Shown here piece by piece: positions 15,890 through 23,518 of a stretch of 40,979 bases of DNA. The notes under the pieces were generated by a model. That model saw nothing but the letters and a program-made list of their open reading frames with translations. It was not told the DNA's origin and did no database searches. The stretch spans positions 1 through 40,979 of the forward strand of contig DASTOB010000045.1 of NCBI GenBank assembly GCA_035720425.1, in the 5' to 3' direction. The translations under genes were made by a program, and so were the position numbers. The stretch's first letter is position 1. Every line of letters starts with the position of its first letter. This stretch comes from DASTOB01 sp035720425. Its GTDB lineage: Bacteria > Chloroflexota > Limnocylindria > Limnocylindrales > CSP1-4.

Positions 15890-17409
15890 CGGAACCGCCG
15901 TTCCCGCCCGGCGACTACCCGGTCGTCGTCGTCGGCAGCGGGCCCGGCGGCCTCCAACTCTCGTACGCGCTCGGGCGGCTCGGCATCCGCCACGCCGTCC
16001 TGTCGGCCGACGACGCCCCGGGCGGCATGTTCCGGCGCTGGCCGTTCTTCCAGCGTCTCCTGTCGTGGACCAAGCCGTTCGCCCCGGCCGTCCGCGGGTC
16101 GCGCGTCTACGAGCGCTACGACTGGAACAGCCTGCTCGCCGACGAGCCCGCCCTGCGCTCGATCCAGCCGGAGTTCATGGACGGCTCGTCGTACTTCCCG
16201 TCGCGGCCGGAGATGGAGCAGAACCTGGCCGCCTTCGCGGAGCGGGCCGGCATCGCCGTCCGGTATGGCTGCCGATGGACCGGGACACGGAAGACGGACG
16301 ACGGTTTCGTGCTCGAGACGAGCGCCGGCGAGTACACCTGCCGCGCGGCCGTCTTCGCGGTGGGGATCGCGCAACCCTATTCGCCGTCGACGCCCGGGAT
16401 CGAGCTGTGCGACCACTACGCCGATACGCGTCCGGCCAAGACGTACGCCGACCGCCGGATCTTCATCATCGGCAAGCAGAACTCCGGGTTCGAGCTCGCG
16501 TCGGGGTTCCTGCCGTGGGCGAAGCGGATCGTCCTGTCGTCCCCGTCGCCGGTAAAGCTGTCGGTCGACACGCGCTCGCTCGTCGGCGTCCGGGCACGCT
16601 ACGTCCAGCCCTACGAGGATCACGTCCTCGGCGGGGGTGTGTCGGTCCTCAACGCGTCGATCGACCGCGTCGAGCAGGACGCCGGCGGCACGTTCCTCGT
16701 CCACCTCCGGCGGACCGACGGCGGGCCCGACTTCGCCGTCGAGGCGGACGACGTGATCGCCGCGACGGGCTTCACGGCACCGCTCCAGGATCTCCCGGAC
16801 CTCGGCGTGGCCACATTCGGGCAAAGCCGGATCCCCGCCCAGACGCCGTTCTGGGAGAGCGCCACCGTGCCCGGGATCTATTTCGCGGGAACGATCACCC
16901 AGGGGGCGGCCGGGCTGAAGAAGCACGGTCTGCCGGCCAACTCCGGGGCCGTCCACGGTGCGCGCTACAACGCCCGCGTGCTGGCCAACCACCTCGCGGC
17001 AACCCGCTTCGGCGTCGCGGTCGAGCGGGCGCCGCTCCCGGCGGCCGGACTCGTCGATGCGCTCATCGAGATGCTGTCGACCTCGCCGGAGCTGTGGCAC
17101 CAGAAGGCCTATCTCGCCCGGGTGGTGACCGCCGATCCGGAGGCCGGCCTCGTCGACGACGGGATCCTTCCGCTCGCTCACGTCCTCGATGCGGGAGGGC
17201 CGAACGCGATCGTGCTCACCCTCGAGGCCGATGGGAGCGGGTCGATCTACCCGGTCGTCTACACGCGCGTCGACGGCGCGGTCGAGGAGCACACGCTCGA
17301 ACCGCACCCGATGCTCGACGTCGAGACCCCGGACAACCGGGCGCGGCTCGTCGAGGTCGCGCGGCGGGTCGCCGGTGCATCGGTCGAGCCGCGGGGCGGG
17401 ACGCGTTAG
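15877..17409 (+). CDS. FAD-dependent NAD(P)-binding oxidoreductase
   Basis: This 510-residue flavoprotein has an FAD Rossmann motif at the N-terminus (VVVVGSGPGGLQLSYALGRLG, glycines near 20-25) and a second dinucleotide fold in the middle (IFIIGKQNSGFELASG), the arrangement of flavin monooxygenases and bacillithiol- or thioredoxin-reductase-like enzymes. An ATGF-type segment (AATGFTAP) and PGIYFAGTITQG, the FAD-closing motif, follow. No CxxC redox pair is evident, so a disulfide reductase role is not supported. The last 130 residues are an extra domain of unknown role. ATG 15877 lies inside the upstream cNMP-binding gene, so the products are probably made together and may interact. Confidence 0.85.
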   Translation: MAELTEPPFPPGDYPVVVVGSGPGGLQLSYALGRLGIRHAVLSADDAPGGMFRRWPFFQRLLSWTKPFAPAVRGSRVYERYDWNSLLADEPALRSIQPEFMDGSSYFPSRPEMEQNLAAFAERAGIAVRYGCRWTGTRKTDDGFVLETSAGEYTCRAAVFAVGIAQPYSPSTPGIELCDHYADTRPAKTYADRRIFIIGKQNSGFELASGFLPWAKRIVLSSPSPVKLSVDTRSLVGVRARYVQPYEDHVLGGGVSVLNASIDRVEQDAGGTFLVHLRRTDGGPDFAVEADDVIAATGFTAPLQDLPDLGVATFGQSRIPAQTPFWESATVPGIYFAGTITQGAAGLKKHGLPANSGAVHGARYNARVLANHLAATRFGVAVERAPLPAAGLVDALIEMLSTSPELWHQKAYLARVVTADPEAGLVDDGILPLAHVLDAGGPNAIVLTLEADGSGSIYPVVYTRVDGAVEEHTLEPHPMLDVETPDNRARLVEVARRVAGASVEPRGGTR

Positions 17410-17475
17410 CCGCTGACGGCTACTTGGCCACGATTAGCCCTTGACGACTAACGCGCGGGTCCGTAGCCTGTCGCC
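17402..17475 (+). promoter_or_regulatory. Promoter and inverted repeats upstream of the SatD-like gene
   Basis: TTGACG at 17441-17446 and TAGCCT at 17464-17469 are spaced exactly 17 bases apart, and the GTG start at 17476 is 6 bases after the -10, so the transcript would be leaderless. CGCGTTAG at 17402-17409 is the complement of CTAACGCG at 17448-17455, which lies in the promoter spacer. TTAG 17434-17437 and CTAA 17448-17451 flank the -35. TAGCCG and CGGCTA (17407-17422) form a hairpin with a CTGA loop after the upstream stop codon. Operator plus terminator is a plausible reading. Confidence 0.6.
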
Positions 17476-18123
17476 GTGCCCGCCGCTTCCGTGGGGATCG
17501 TGGTGTTCGGCGACGTGATCGCGTCACGCCGCCTGCCCGGTGGCGTGTCGGTCGATCTCCGATCGCTCGCCCGCGAGCTCGACGGCGCCTTCGAAACCGA
17601 GCGGCTTGCCCCGTTCGGGTTCACCCAGGGCGACGAGGTCCAGGGCCTGCTCGCACCGGCGGCCGATCCGTTTCGCGCCGTCGTGCGGGCTGCCCTCCGG
17701 CCGGCGCCGATCGGGCTGCGCTGGGCGGTCGCGGCGGGAGGGATCGACGCCGGCGACGGGCCGGCCACGGAGCGGACCGGCGACGCGTTCCTCGCGGCAC
17801 GCGAGGCGCTCACGCGTGCGCGGACGCGTCGCGACGACCTCGTCGCGGTCACCGGCGACGCGGCGGCCGACGGCCTCCTCGCCGACCTGGCGCCGCTCCT
17901 CGCCGTGCTCCTCGAGGACCTGAGCGAGCGGCAGCGCGAGCTCGGCCGTCTGCTCCTCCTCGACGGGCTGCGCCGGGCAGAGGCGGCCGACCGGCTCGGT
18001 GTGAGCCGGGCGACCGTGTCCGTGCTCGCCGACCGGGGCAGGATCCGCGAGATCGAGCGCCTGGCGCGGGCGCTCGCGACGATCTTCGGGCGCGGCGTCG
18101 CCCGTCTCGCCGGGACCGCGTGA
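17476..18123 (+). CDS. SatD-family protein with C-terminal HTH
   Basis: The 215-residue protein starts GIVVFGDVIASRRL and contains GFTQGDEVQGLL and GLRWAVAAGGID, resembling the SatD family first noted in the streptococcal sat locus; its biochemical role is unknown. Residues about 150-195 (ERQRELGRLLLLDGLRRAEAADRLGVSRATVSVLAD) form a helix-turn-helix of sigma-70 region 4 style, so it may bind DNA. GTG 17476 is directly preceded by a promoter and has no Shine-Dalgarno. It overlaps the DUF3307 gene (TGATG), and SatD-like and DUF3307 proteins are commonly paired. The inverted repeats in its own promoter make autoregulation possible (inference). Confidence 0.8.
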   Translation: MPAASVGIVVFGDVIASRRLPGGVSVDLRSLARELDGAFETERLAPFGFTQGDEVQGLLAPAADPFRAVVRAALRPAPIGLRWAVAAGGIDAGDGPATERTGDAFLAAREALTRARTRRDDLVAVTGDAAADGLLADLAPLLAVLLEDLSERQRELGRLLLLDGLRRAEAADRLGVSRATVSVLADRGRIREIERLARALATIFGRGVARLAGTA

Positions 18124-19145
18124 TGGCGACCGACGGCGTGCTCGTCCTGGCCGGGCTGTTCCTCGCCCACCTCGTCGCGGACTTCCTCCTTCAGACCGGC
18201 GGAATCGTGGCCGACAAGGGGGCCTCCGGCCGGCGCGTCCTGCGCGGTCTCGGGCTGCACGGCGTCGGTGTCGCCGCCTGCCTCGTCCCGTTCGTCGTCG
18301 TGTTCGGCGCGCCCGGGCTGTGGACGCTCGGGCTCGTCACCGCGACACACGTCGTGATCGACCGCGCCAAGGCGGTTGCGACGCGACGAGCGGAGGCCCG
18401 GGCGCTCGCCGCCGCGCATTCCCGGCACGCCTCCGGGGTCGCCAGCCCGATCGCCCTCGGGCCGGCCTGGACGCCGGTCCCGGCCGGCCTGTTCATCCTC
18501 GACCAGGCGGTGCACGCGGCGATCCTCGTTGGGGCGTGGGCGATCTGGTTGGCCGCCGCGACGCCCGTTGCGGACGTGGCCGGGGCAGTCGATGCGGCAC
18601 TCGGCGGCTGGGACCGCGCCGCCGTCCACGACGCCGCCCTGACCGTGGTCGTGCTCGCCTCGCTCGTCATCGTCAACGTGCGCGCGGGCGCCCTGTTCGT
18701 CGCGATCCTCGTCCACCCGCGCGAGGCGGTGACCGGAGCGGCGATGCCGGACGAGCCGCCGTCCGCCGGGGCCGCCGGTGTTGCCGCGACAGCCGCCGCA
18801 CGCGGGACTGGCTGGCGGATCCGGCTCGGACCGCTCGAGGCGGTCGTGGAGCCGGCCGTCGTCGAGGCTGCGCGACCGGTCGGACGCGACGCCGGGCACG
18901 CGTCGCCGGCGCGGGTCGGAGCGACGATCGGGATCATCGAGCGACTGCTCATCGCGACGTTCGTGCTGACCGGCGCGGAGGCCGCCATCGGGTTCGTCGT
19001 GGCCGCCAAGACGCTCGCCCGATTCCGTCAGCTCGACGATCGCGACTTCGCGGAGTACTACCTGCTCGGAACGCTGGCCAGCGTGTCGGTCGCGCTCGGC
19101 AGCGCGCTGCTCGCCGCGGCCGCGCTCGGCACGCTCGCCCGCTGA
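18123..19145 (+). CDS. DUF3307 membrane protein
   Basis: This 340-residue integral membrane protein begins VLVLAGLFLAHLVADFLLQT, the HxxADFxxQ pattern of DUF3307. THVVIDRAK and LDQAVHAAIL complete the family's conserved histidine/aspartate features in the first 150 residues. Several hydrophobic segments follow (for example LTVVVLASLVIVNV and RLLIATFVLTGAEAAIGFVV), with a long Ala/Gly-rich cytosolic linker between them. Function is unknown. The ATG at 18123 overlaps the SatD-like stop codon, so the two are translationally coupled and may act together at the membrane. Confidence 0.82.
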   Translation: MATDGVLVLAGLFLAHLVADFLLQTGGIVADKGASGRRVLRGLGLHGVGVAACLVPFVVVFGAPGLWTLGLVTATHVVIDRAKAVATRRAEARALAAAHSRHASGVASPIALGPAWTPVPAGLFILDQAVHAAILVGAWAIWLAAATPVADVAGAVDAALGGWDRAAVHDAALTVVVLASLVIVNVRAGALFVAILVHPREAVTGAAMPDEPPSAGAAGVAATAAARGTGWRIRLGPLEAVVEPAVVEAARPVGRDAGHASPARVGATIGIIERLLIATFVLTGAEAAIGFVVAAKTLARFRQLDDRDFAEYYLLGTLASVSVALGSALLAAAALGTLAR

Positions 19146-19173
19146 GGGCGCGGGTCGACCGGATCGGTCCGAC

Positions 19174-19791
19174 GTGACCTCGTCGTTCCTCGCCGGGGTC
19201 GTCGCCGGCTACGCGATCGCGATCCCGGTCGGCGCGATCGCCGTGCTCATCGTCGAGCTCGGCGTGCGGCGCGGCTTCCGCATCGCCGGGGCCGCCGGGG
19301 CCGGCGCCGCCACCGCGGACGGGCTGTATGCCGCGCTCGCGGCGATCGGCGGGGTCGCGCTCGGAGCCGCCATCGAGCCGTACGAGGCGCCGCTCCGGCT
19401 CGTCGCCGGAGCGGTACTGCTCGCGATCGCCGCGCGCGGGCTGGCGGCCATGCTCCGCGGTCCGCGCGCCATGCCAGGCACGCCGGAGGGGCCGCGATCG
19501 GCCGCCGTGACGACGTACCTCCGGTTCGTCGGCCTCACCCTGCTCAACCCGATGACGGTCATCTACTTCGCGGCGCTCATGCTCGGACTGCCGGAGATCG
19601 GCAGCGGGATCCCGGAGCGCGGGGCATTCGTCGTCGGGGCGCTCGCGGCGTCGCTGTCGTGGCAGCTCGTGCTCGCCGCCGTCGGGGCGATCGCACACCG
19701 GCGGCTTCCGGCGCGGTTCCAGGTCGGCGTGAGCCTCGCCGGGAATGTCGTCATCGCCGCGTTCGCCGTTCGGATCGCCCTCGGCGGGTGA
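19174..19791 (+). CDS. LysE/RhtB-family exporter
   Basis: The 205-residue protein has about six membrane segments and the LysE/RhtB family pattern: GYAIAIPVGAIAVLIVELG near the N-terminus, a glycine-rich second segment followed by ATADGLYAALAAIGG, and LTLLNPMTVIYFAALM in the middle. Members export amino acids and related metabolites using the proton gradient. The GTG at 19174 follows the DUF3307 stop by 28 bases, probably in the same transcript as the SatD-like gene. The substrate cannot be told from sequence. Its stop lies one base from that of the convergent aminotransferase gene. Confidence 0.87.
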   Translation: MTSSFLAGVVAGYAIAIPVGAIAVLIVELGVRRGFRIAGAAGAGAATADGLYAALAAIGGVALGAAIEPYEAPLRLVAGAVLLAIAARGLAAMLRGPRAMPGTPEGPRSAAVTTYLRFVGLTLLNPMTVIYFAALMLGLPEIGSGIPERGAFVVGALAASLSWQLVLAAVGAIAHRRLPARFQVGVSLAGNVVIAAFAVRIALGG

Positions 19792-19792
19792 C

Positions 19793-20977
19793 TCAGGCCG
19801 TGGGCAGGGGAGCGAGCCGGGCGAGGCGATCGGCCGCGGCGGCGAGCGTCTCGAGGCGCTTCGGGAAGGCGAAACGGAGCTTCGTCCGGCCCAGCTCCGG
19901 ACGCGAGTAGAACGACGACCCGGGCACCCCGGCGATACCGGGGTCGGCGATGAGACGCCGGGCGAACGTGTCGTCATCCTCGTCGGTCAGCGCAGCGATG
20001 TCGGTCATGACGTAGTACGCGCCGTCGGGCTCGAAGACCCCGAAGCCGGCCGCCCGCAGGGCCGGCAGGATGGCGTCGCGGCGCGCCCGGTAGTCGGCCG
20101 CCAGGCGCTCGTAGTACGCGTCGGGCAGATGGAGCGCGACGACGGCCGCCTCCTGGAGCGGCGCAGCGGCACCGACGGTGAGGAAGTCGTGGATCTTGCG
20201 CACCCCGACCGACAGCTCCGGCGGGGCGACGACCCAGCCGATCCGCCAGCCGGTCACCGAGTACGTCTTCGACATCGAGTTGACGCTCACCGTCCGGTCC
20301 GCCATCCCGGGCAGCGTGGCGAGGGGGATGTGCTCGCCGCGGTAGACGATGTGCTCGTAGATGTCGTCGGTCAGGGCGATGAGGTCGTGCTCAAGGCAGA
20401 GCGCCGCGATCGTCTCGAGCTCCGCGCGCGAGAACACCTTGCCGGTCGGGTTGTGCGGCGAGTTGAGGACGATCGCGCGCGTGCGCGGGGTCACGGCGGC
20501 GCGCAGCTCGTCGGGGTCGAACGTCCAGTCCGGCTCGTGGAGGGTGACGTAGCGCGGGACGGCGCCGGTCATGATCGCGTCCGGGCTGTAATTCTCGTAA
20601 AACGGCTCGAAGATGAGGATCTCGTCGCCCGGGTCGAGCAGGCCGAGCATGGCGGCGATCATGCCCTCGGTCGCGCCGCACGTGACGGTGATGTCCGTCG
20701 CGGGATCCGGTTGCCAGCCGGGGTAGGTGCGCGCTGTCCTCGACGCGATCGCCTCGCGCAACGGGGTCGCGCCCCACGTGATCGCGTACTGGTTGATGTC
20801 GGCGGCGATCGCCGCGGCCGCGGCCTCCTTGATCTCCGGGGGAGACGGGAAGTCGGGAAAGCCCTGCGACAGGCTGACCGCGCCCGCCGCGACGGCGAGC
20901 CGGTTCATCTCGCGGATGACCGACTCGGTGAACGAGGCCGCCTTGCGGCTGATCCGGCTCGTTCGTTGGGGACGCAT
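19793..20977 (-). CDS. PLP-dependent aminotransferase (class I/II)
   Basis: The 394-residue enzyme belongs to fold-type I aminotransferases. It shows SQGFPDFPSPPEI near the N-terminus, CGATEGM, NSPHNPTGKV with the Asn and Pro of the PLP pocket, DDIYEHIVY, and the PLP-binding lysine in SVNSMSKTYSVTGWRIGW. FAFPKR supplies the carboxylate-binding region, although the usual RF(S/C) is shifted. It resembles kynurenine/glutamine- or methionine-type aminotransferases (YbdL, KAT). ATG 20977 is chosen because TACACT ends 6 bases upstream and no Shine-Dalgarno is present. It lies 44 bases after the CocE-type hydrolase gene on the same strand. Confidence 0.93.
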   Translation of the reverse strand: MRPQRTSRISRKAASFTESVIREMNRLAVAAGAVSLSQGFPDFPSPPEIKEAAAAAIAADINQYAITWGATPLREAIASRTARTYPGWQPDPATDITVTCGATEGMIAAMLGLLDPGDEILIFEPFYENYSPDAIMTGAVPRYVTLHEPDWTFDPDELRAAVTPRTRAIVLNSPHNPTGKVFSRAELETIAALCLEHDLIALTDDIYEHIVYRGEHIPLATLPGMADRTVSVNSMSKTYSVTGWRIGWVVAPPELSVGVRKIHDFLTVGAAAPLQEAAVVALHLPDAYYERLAADYRARRDAILPALRAAGFGVFEPDGAYYVMTDIAALTDEDDDTFARRLIADPGIAGVPGSSFYSRPELGRTKLRFAFPKRLETLAAAADRLARLAPLPTA

Positions 20978-20989
20978 GGCGCGAGTGTA
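20978..20989 (-). promoter_or_regulatory. -10-like element for leaderless aminotransferase mRNA
   Basis: TACACT on the minus strand (20984-20989) ends 6 bases before the ATG. No good -35 is visible, so this is a weak call supported mainly by the same spacing at other genes. Confidence 0.35.
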
Positions 20990-21021
20990 CCGATCGGGCC
21001 GGTTGGGCGATCGGCGCCCGA

Positions 21022-23145
21022 TCAGACGAGGTGGCGCGGGATCCGCTCCGACCACGCGCGCTCGAAGAAGCGCTCGCCGTCGACGTCGACCTCGAGCTCG
21101 ACGTCGAGCACGAACGCGTCGACGGTGCTCGACTGGCGCGACCGAGCCCGGATCTCGGTCTCGAACGTGCGCTCGCGCCAGCGGTAGACGACGTCGGCGT
21201 CGAGCTCGGCGCGGGCGGGGTCGGCGTCATGGGCGGTCAGCCGGATCGTCTCGGCCGCGTACAGGCGTCGGCCGTCGGCGAGGGTGTCCCAGCCGCCGTC
21301 ATGGATGTGGACGGTGGTCGTGCCGGCGATCACGTCCTCGTCGATCCGCCACGTGGGCGGGTCTTCGCCCGAGGCGGTCTGGGCAGGCCGGTCAGGCGGG
21401 TCAGGCGGGTCGGTTTCGGCGGGCGTATCGGCCGATGTGGTCGTGTACGCCGGAGGCTCGACGTCGCCGGGGCCCCCGGCGGGAGGGACGACGGGCAGGA
21501 CGAGTCGGGACGGCGTCGCGCCGCCGTGGTGGATCTCGATCGTGCACGCGTACGGCGACGGCCACAGGATCGGCCAGCTCCCGCTCCCGACCGAGATCCG
21601 GACGCGATGGCCGGGCAGCCAGCGATAGCCGGCGGCGCGGAGGGGAACGCGGACCTCCTCGATCCGCCCGGGCTCGAGCGGTTCCGGCGCCGCGTGCGAC
21701 CGTCGGTGGGTGAGGTTGAGGACGCCGGCCGACACGAGGGCGGACGTGCCGTCGGGGGCGACGTCGGCCAGCCGAACGACGACGGTGGCGACCGGGACGT
21801 CAGCCGCGACGTGGAGGATCGCCTCCGGGAGGCCGAGGATCTCGAGCGGCTCGACAAGCGGGTCGCTCGTGAACGCCGGGACGAGGGCCTCGTCCGGGCG
21901 AAGATCGCGGGCGAGGCCGTTTGGCGGATGGCCGGCACCCCACGACAGCCCGGATCGGGTTCCCCATGTGGCGCGGTGGGGGAAGCGTGCGACGTCCGGG
22001 CCGGCTGGCGCGTTGCTCGCGGCGAGGAGTCGCCCTTCGAGCGGATTGGAGCCCGTTGCGAGGTGCAGCTCCGTGGTCGACGCGGCCGGGTGCGGGAAGG
22101 CGGTCGTGGCGCGCCACCGGCCGTTGGTCGTGGCTGGGAATGTCTCGGGCGCCGTGTAGTCGCGCTCGAGCCACGTGAATCCTGGCTCATCGGTCGGTGC
22201 GGCGCGCTTCCCCGGCCCGAGGACCTCGTCGAGAAACCGGACCATCTCCGGCAGCCAGTTGACGTTCGGGCCCGGGTACGCGCTGTCCGGCAGGTCGTGG
22301 ACCCAGTTGCCGACGAGCGACCGGCGCGGCGCCGTGCATCGCTCATGCATCCGGAAGATCGGGTCGATGTACGAATCCATCCAGCCGCCGACCTGGAAGA
22401 TCGCGGCCTCGATCGCGTCGTAGTCCGGGGCGAGCGAGCCCTGTCGCCAGTACGGACCGTCGACCTGGTGGCGAAGCCACTCGAACAGCCACGGCGGCGT
22501 CCGTTCCAGTCGGTCGCGCCATGCGTCGCGCCAGCCCGGGCCCCAGAGATCCGGGTCCGGTGGCATCGCGTTCATCGCGACCTGGCTGACCGCGTACTGG
22601 GAGAGCTCGCTCGCCGTCACGCACCCGCCGATGTAGTGAACGTCGGTGAGATAGCGGTCGTCGGTGGCCATGACCGGGACGATCGCGCGCAGATGTGGCG
22701 GGCGGAGCTTGGCGACCTGGATCGCCGTGAAACCGCCGTAGCTGATGCCCCACATCGCGACGTCGCCGGTGCACCACGGTTGCGCGGCGAGCCATTCGAC
22801 GGCGTCGTAGCCATCGGTCGTCTCGGTCGCGGTGTACTCGTCGAGTGCGATGCCGGGCGAGCTGCCCGTGCCGCGGACGTCGAGTCGGCAGAGGGCGTAG
22901 CCGCGCGCCGCCAGCCACCCGCCGCGGGCGACGTCCGCGTTGCGGCGCCAGCTGTCCTTGCCGTACGGGATCATCTCGAGGATCGCCGGGAAGCGCTCGT
23001 CGGGCTGGTCGGCCCCGTGTGGTCGCGGGACGGGCAGCCACAGGTTGGCCGACAGTTCGACGCCGTCGCGAACGGGGATTCGCACGCCGAGGCGCGTCTC
23101 CACATCGTGGAGGGGCGGAGTCGGGTGGTGCGCGGTGCTGCTCAT
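21022..23145 (-). CDS. CocE/NonD-family hydrolase (X-Pro dipeptidyl-peptidase-like)
   Basis: This 707-residue serine hydrolase belongs to the CocE/NonD and X-Pro dipeptidyl-peptidase S15 group, which cleave esters, acylases' substrates or Pro-containing peptides. The N-terminal alpha/beta hydrolase domain has IPVRDGVELSANLWLP, the nucleophile Ser135 in WGISYGGF, the acid in GGWMDSYIDP and the His in GNWVHDLPDS. A C-terminal jelly-roll domain begins near residue 370 (LEILGLPEAILHVAADVPVA and HRVRISVGSGSWPILWPSPY) and ends in an additional beta-rich segment after a Pro/Thr-rich linker. No signal peptide is seen, so it is probably cytoplasmic. TAGACT lies 9 bases before the ATG. Exact substrate unknown. 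Confidence 0.92.
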   Translation of the reverse strand: MSSTAHHPTPPLHDVETRLGVRIPVRDGVELSANLWLPVPRPHGADQPDERFPAILEMIPYGKDSWRRNADVARGGWLAARGYALCRLDVRGTGSSPGIALDEYTATETTDGYDAVEWLAAQPWCTGDVAMWGISYGGFTAIQVAKLRPPHLRAIVPVMATDDRYLTDVHYIGGCVTASELSQYAVSQVAMNAMPPDPDLWGPGWRDAWRDRLERTPPWLFEWLRHQVDGPYWRQGSLAPDYDAIEAAIFQVGGWMDSYIDPIFRMHERCTAPRRSLVGNWVHDLPDSAYPGPNVNWLPEMVRFLDEVLGPGKRAAPTDEPGFTWLERDYTAPETFPATTNGRWRATTAFPHPAASTTELHLATGSNPLEGRLLAASNAPAGPDVARFPHRATWGTRSGLSWGAGHPPNGLARDLRPDEALVPAFTSDPLVEPLEILGLPEAILHVAADVPVATVVVRLADVAPDGTSALVSAGVLNLTHRRSHAAPEPLEPGRIEEVRVPLRAAGYRWLPGHRVRISVGSGSWPILWPSPYACTIEIHHGGATPSRLVLPVVPPAGGPGDVEPPAYTTTSADTPAETDPPDPPDRPAQTASGEDPPTWRIDEDVIAGTTTVHIHDGGWDTLADGRRLYAAETIRLTAHDADPARAELDADVVYRWRERTFETEIRARSRQSSTVDAFVLDVELEVDVDGERFFERAWSERIPRHLV

Positions 23146-23154
23146 CGCCCGTGG

Positions 23155-23160
23155 AGTCTA
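23155..23160 (-). promoter_or_regulatory. -10-like element before the CocE-type gene
   Basis: TAGACT on the minus strand ends 9 bases before the ATG at 23145. No Shine-Dalgarno lies in between and no clear -35 is visible. Confidence 0.35.
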
Positions 23161-23193
23161 GGTCGCCGCTGCGGGCTCGCGGTGACCCAGGGG

Positions 23194-23280
23194 CGAGGAG
23201 TGGATCACCCCGGGGCCGAGGAGCGGATCACCCACGGCCGAGGAGCGGATCACCCACGGGCGAGAAGCGGGTCACGTCGG
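23194..23280. repeat. 22-bp tandem repeat, four copies
   Basis: CGAGGAG (CGAGAAG in the last copy) begins at 23194, 23217, 23239 and 23261, each followed by CGGATCACCCACGG or a close variant. Units are 22-23 bases, an iteron-like arrangement. Confidence 0.85.
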
Positions 23281-23292
23281 TGCCATTGCTGA

Positions 23293-23435
23293 CAGTGATG
23301 AAATTCGGCCCGAAGCGCCGTTGGCGGTCGCGGTGGGCACGACTCGTGACTTCTTCAAGGCCAGCAGTAATGCAGGAGCCCGCTGGGGGCGCCGGGCGCA
23401 CCGCATTCGATCCGTGCGCATGGATTTCATTACTG
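23293..23435. mobile_element. Possible MITE-like element (143 bp)
   Basis: CAGTGATGAAATTC at 23293-23306 and the complement of CAGTAATGAAATCC at 23422-23435 are imperfect terminal inverted repeats (12 of 14 match). A third partial copy, GCAGTAATG, lies at 23364-23372. The interior has lower GC than its surroundings. No target-site duplication is evident, so the call is tentative. Confidence 0.3.
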
Positions 23436-23518
23436 CCGGTTATGTCGGCCAGCCGGCGCACCCGTGCGGCTGAATCGTCGTTCGCGGCGCACGGGCGGGC
23501 AGCACCACGCGCGGCCGA

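Larger units (their letters stand above)
23161..23518. other. Gene-free gap with repeats
   Basis: No convincing gene is present. The 77-codon frame on the minus strand (23228-23461) is driven by the tandem repeat and has no ribosome binding site. The gap holds a 22-bp tandem repeat and an AT-richer segment flanked by imperfect inverted repeats. Confidence 0.65.

Noticed and set aside
11268..17409. Pycsar-type antiphage operon
   Set aside because: Pycsar pairs a pyrimidine cyclase with a TIR or membrane effector carrying the cNMP domain; no such effector is present here.
23228..23461. 77-codon minus-strand frame (MRRLADITGSNEIHA)
   Set aside because: No ribosome site, and its C-terminal part reads through the 22-bp repeat; better explained as a shadow of repeats or a mobile-element remnant.
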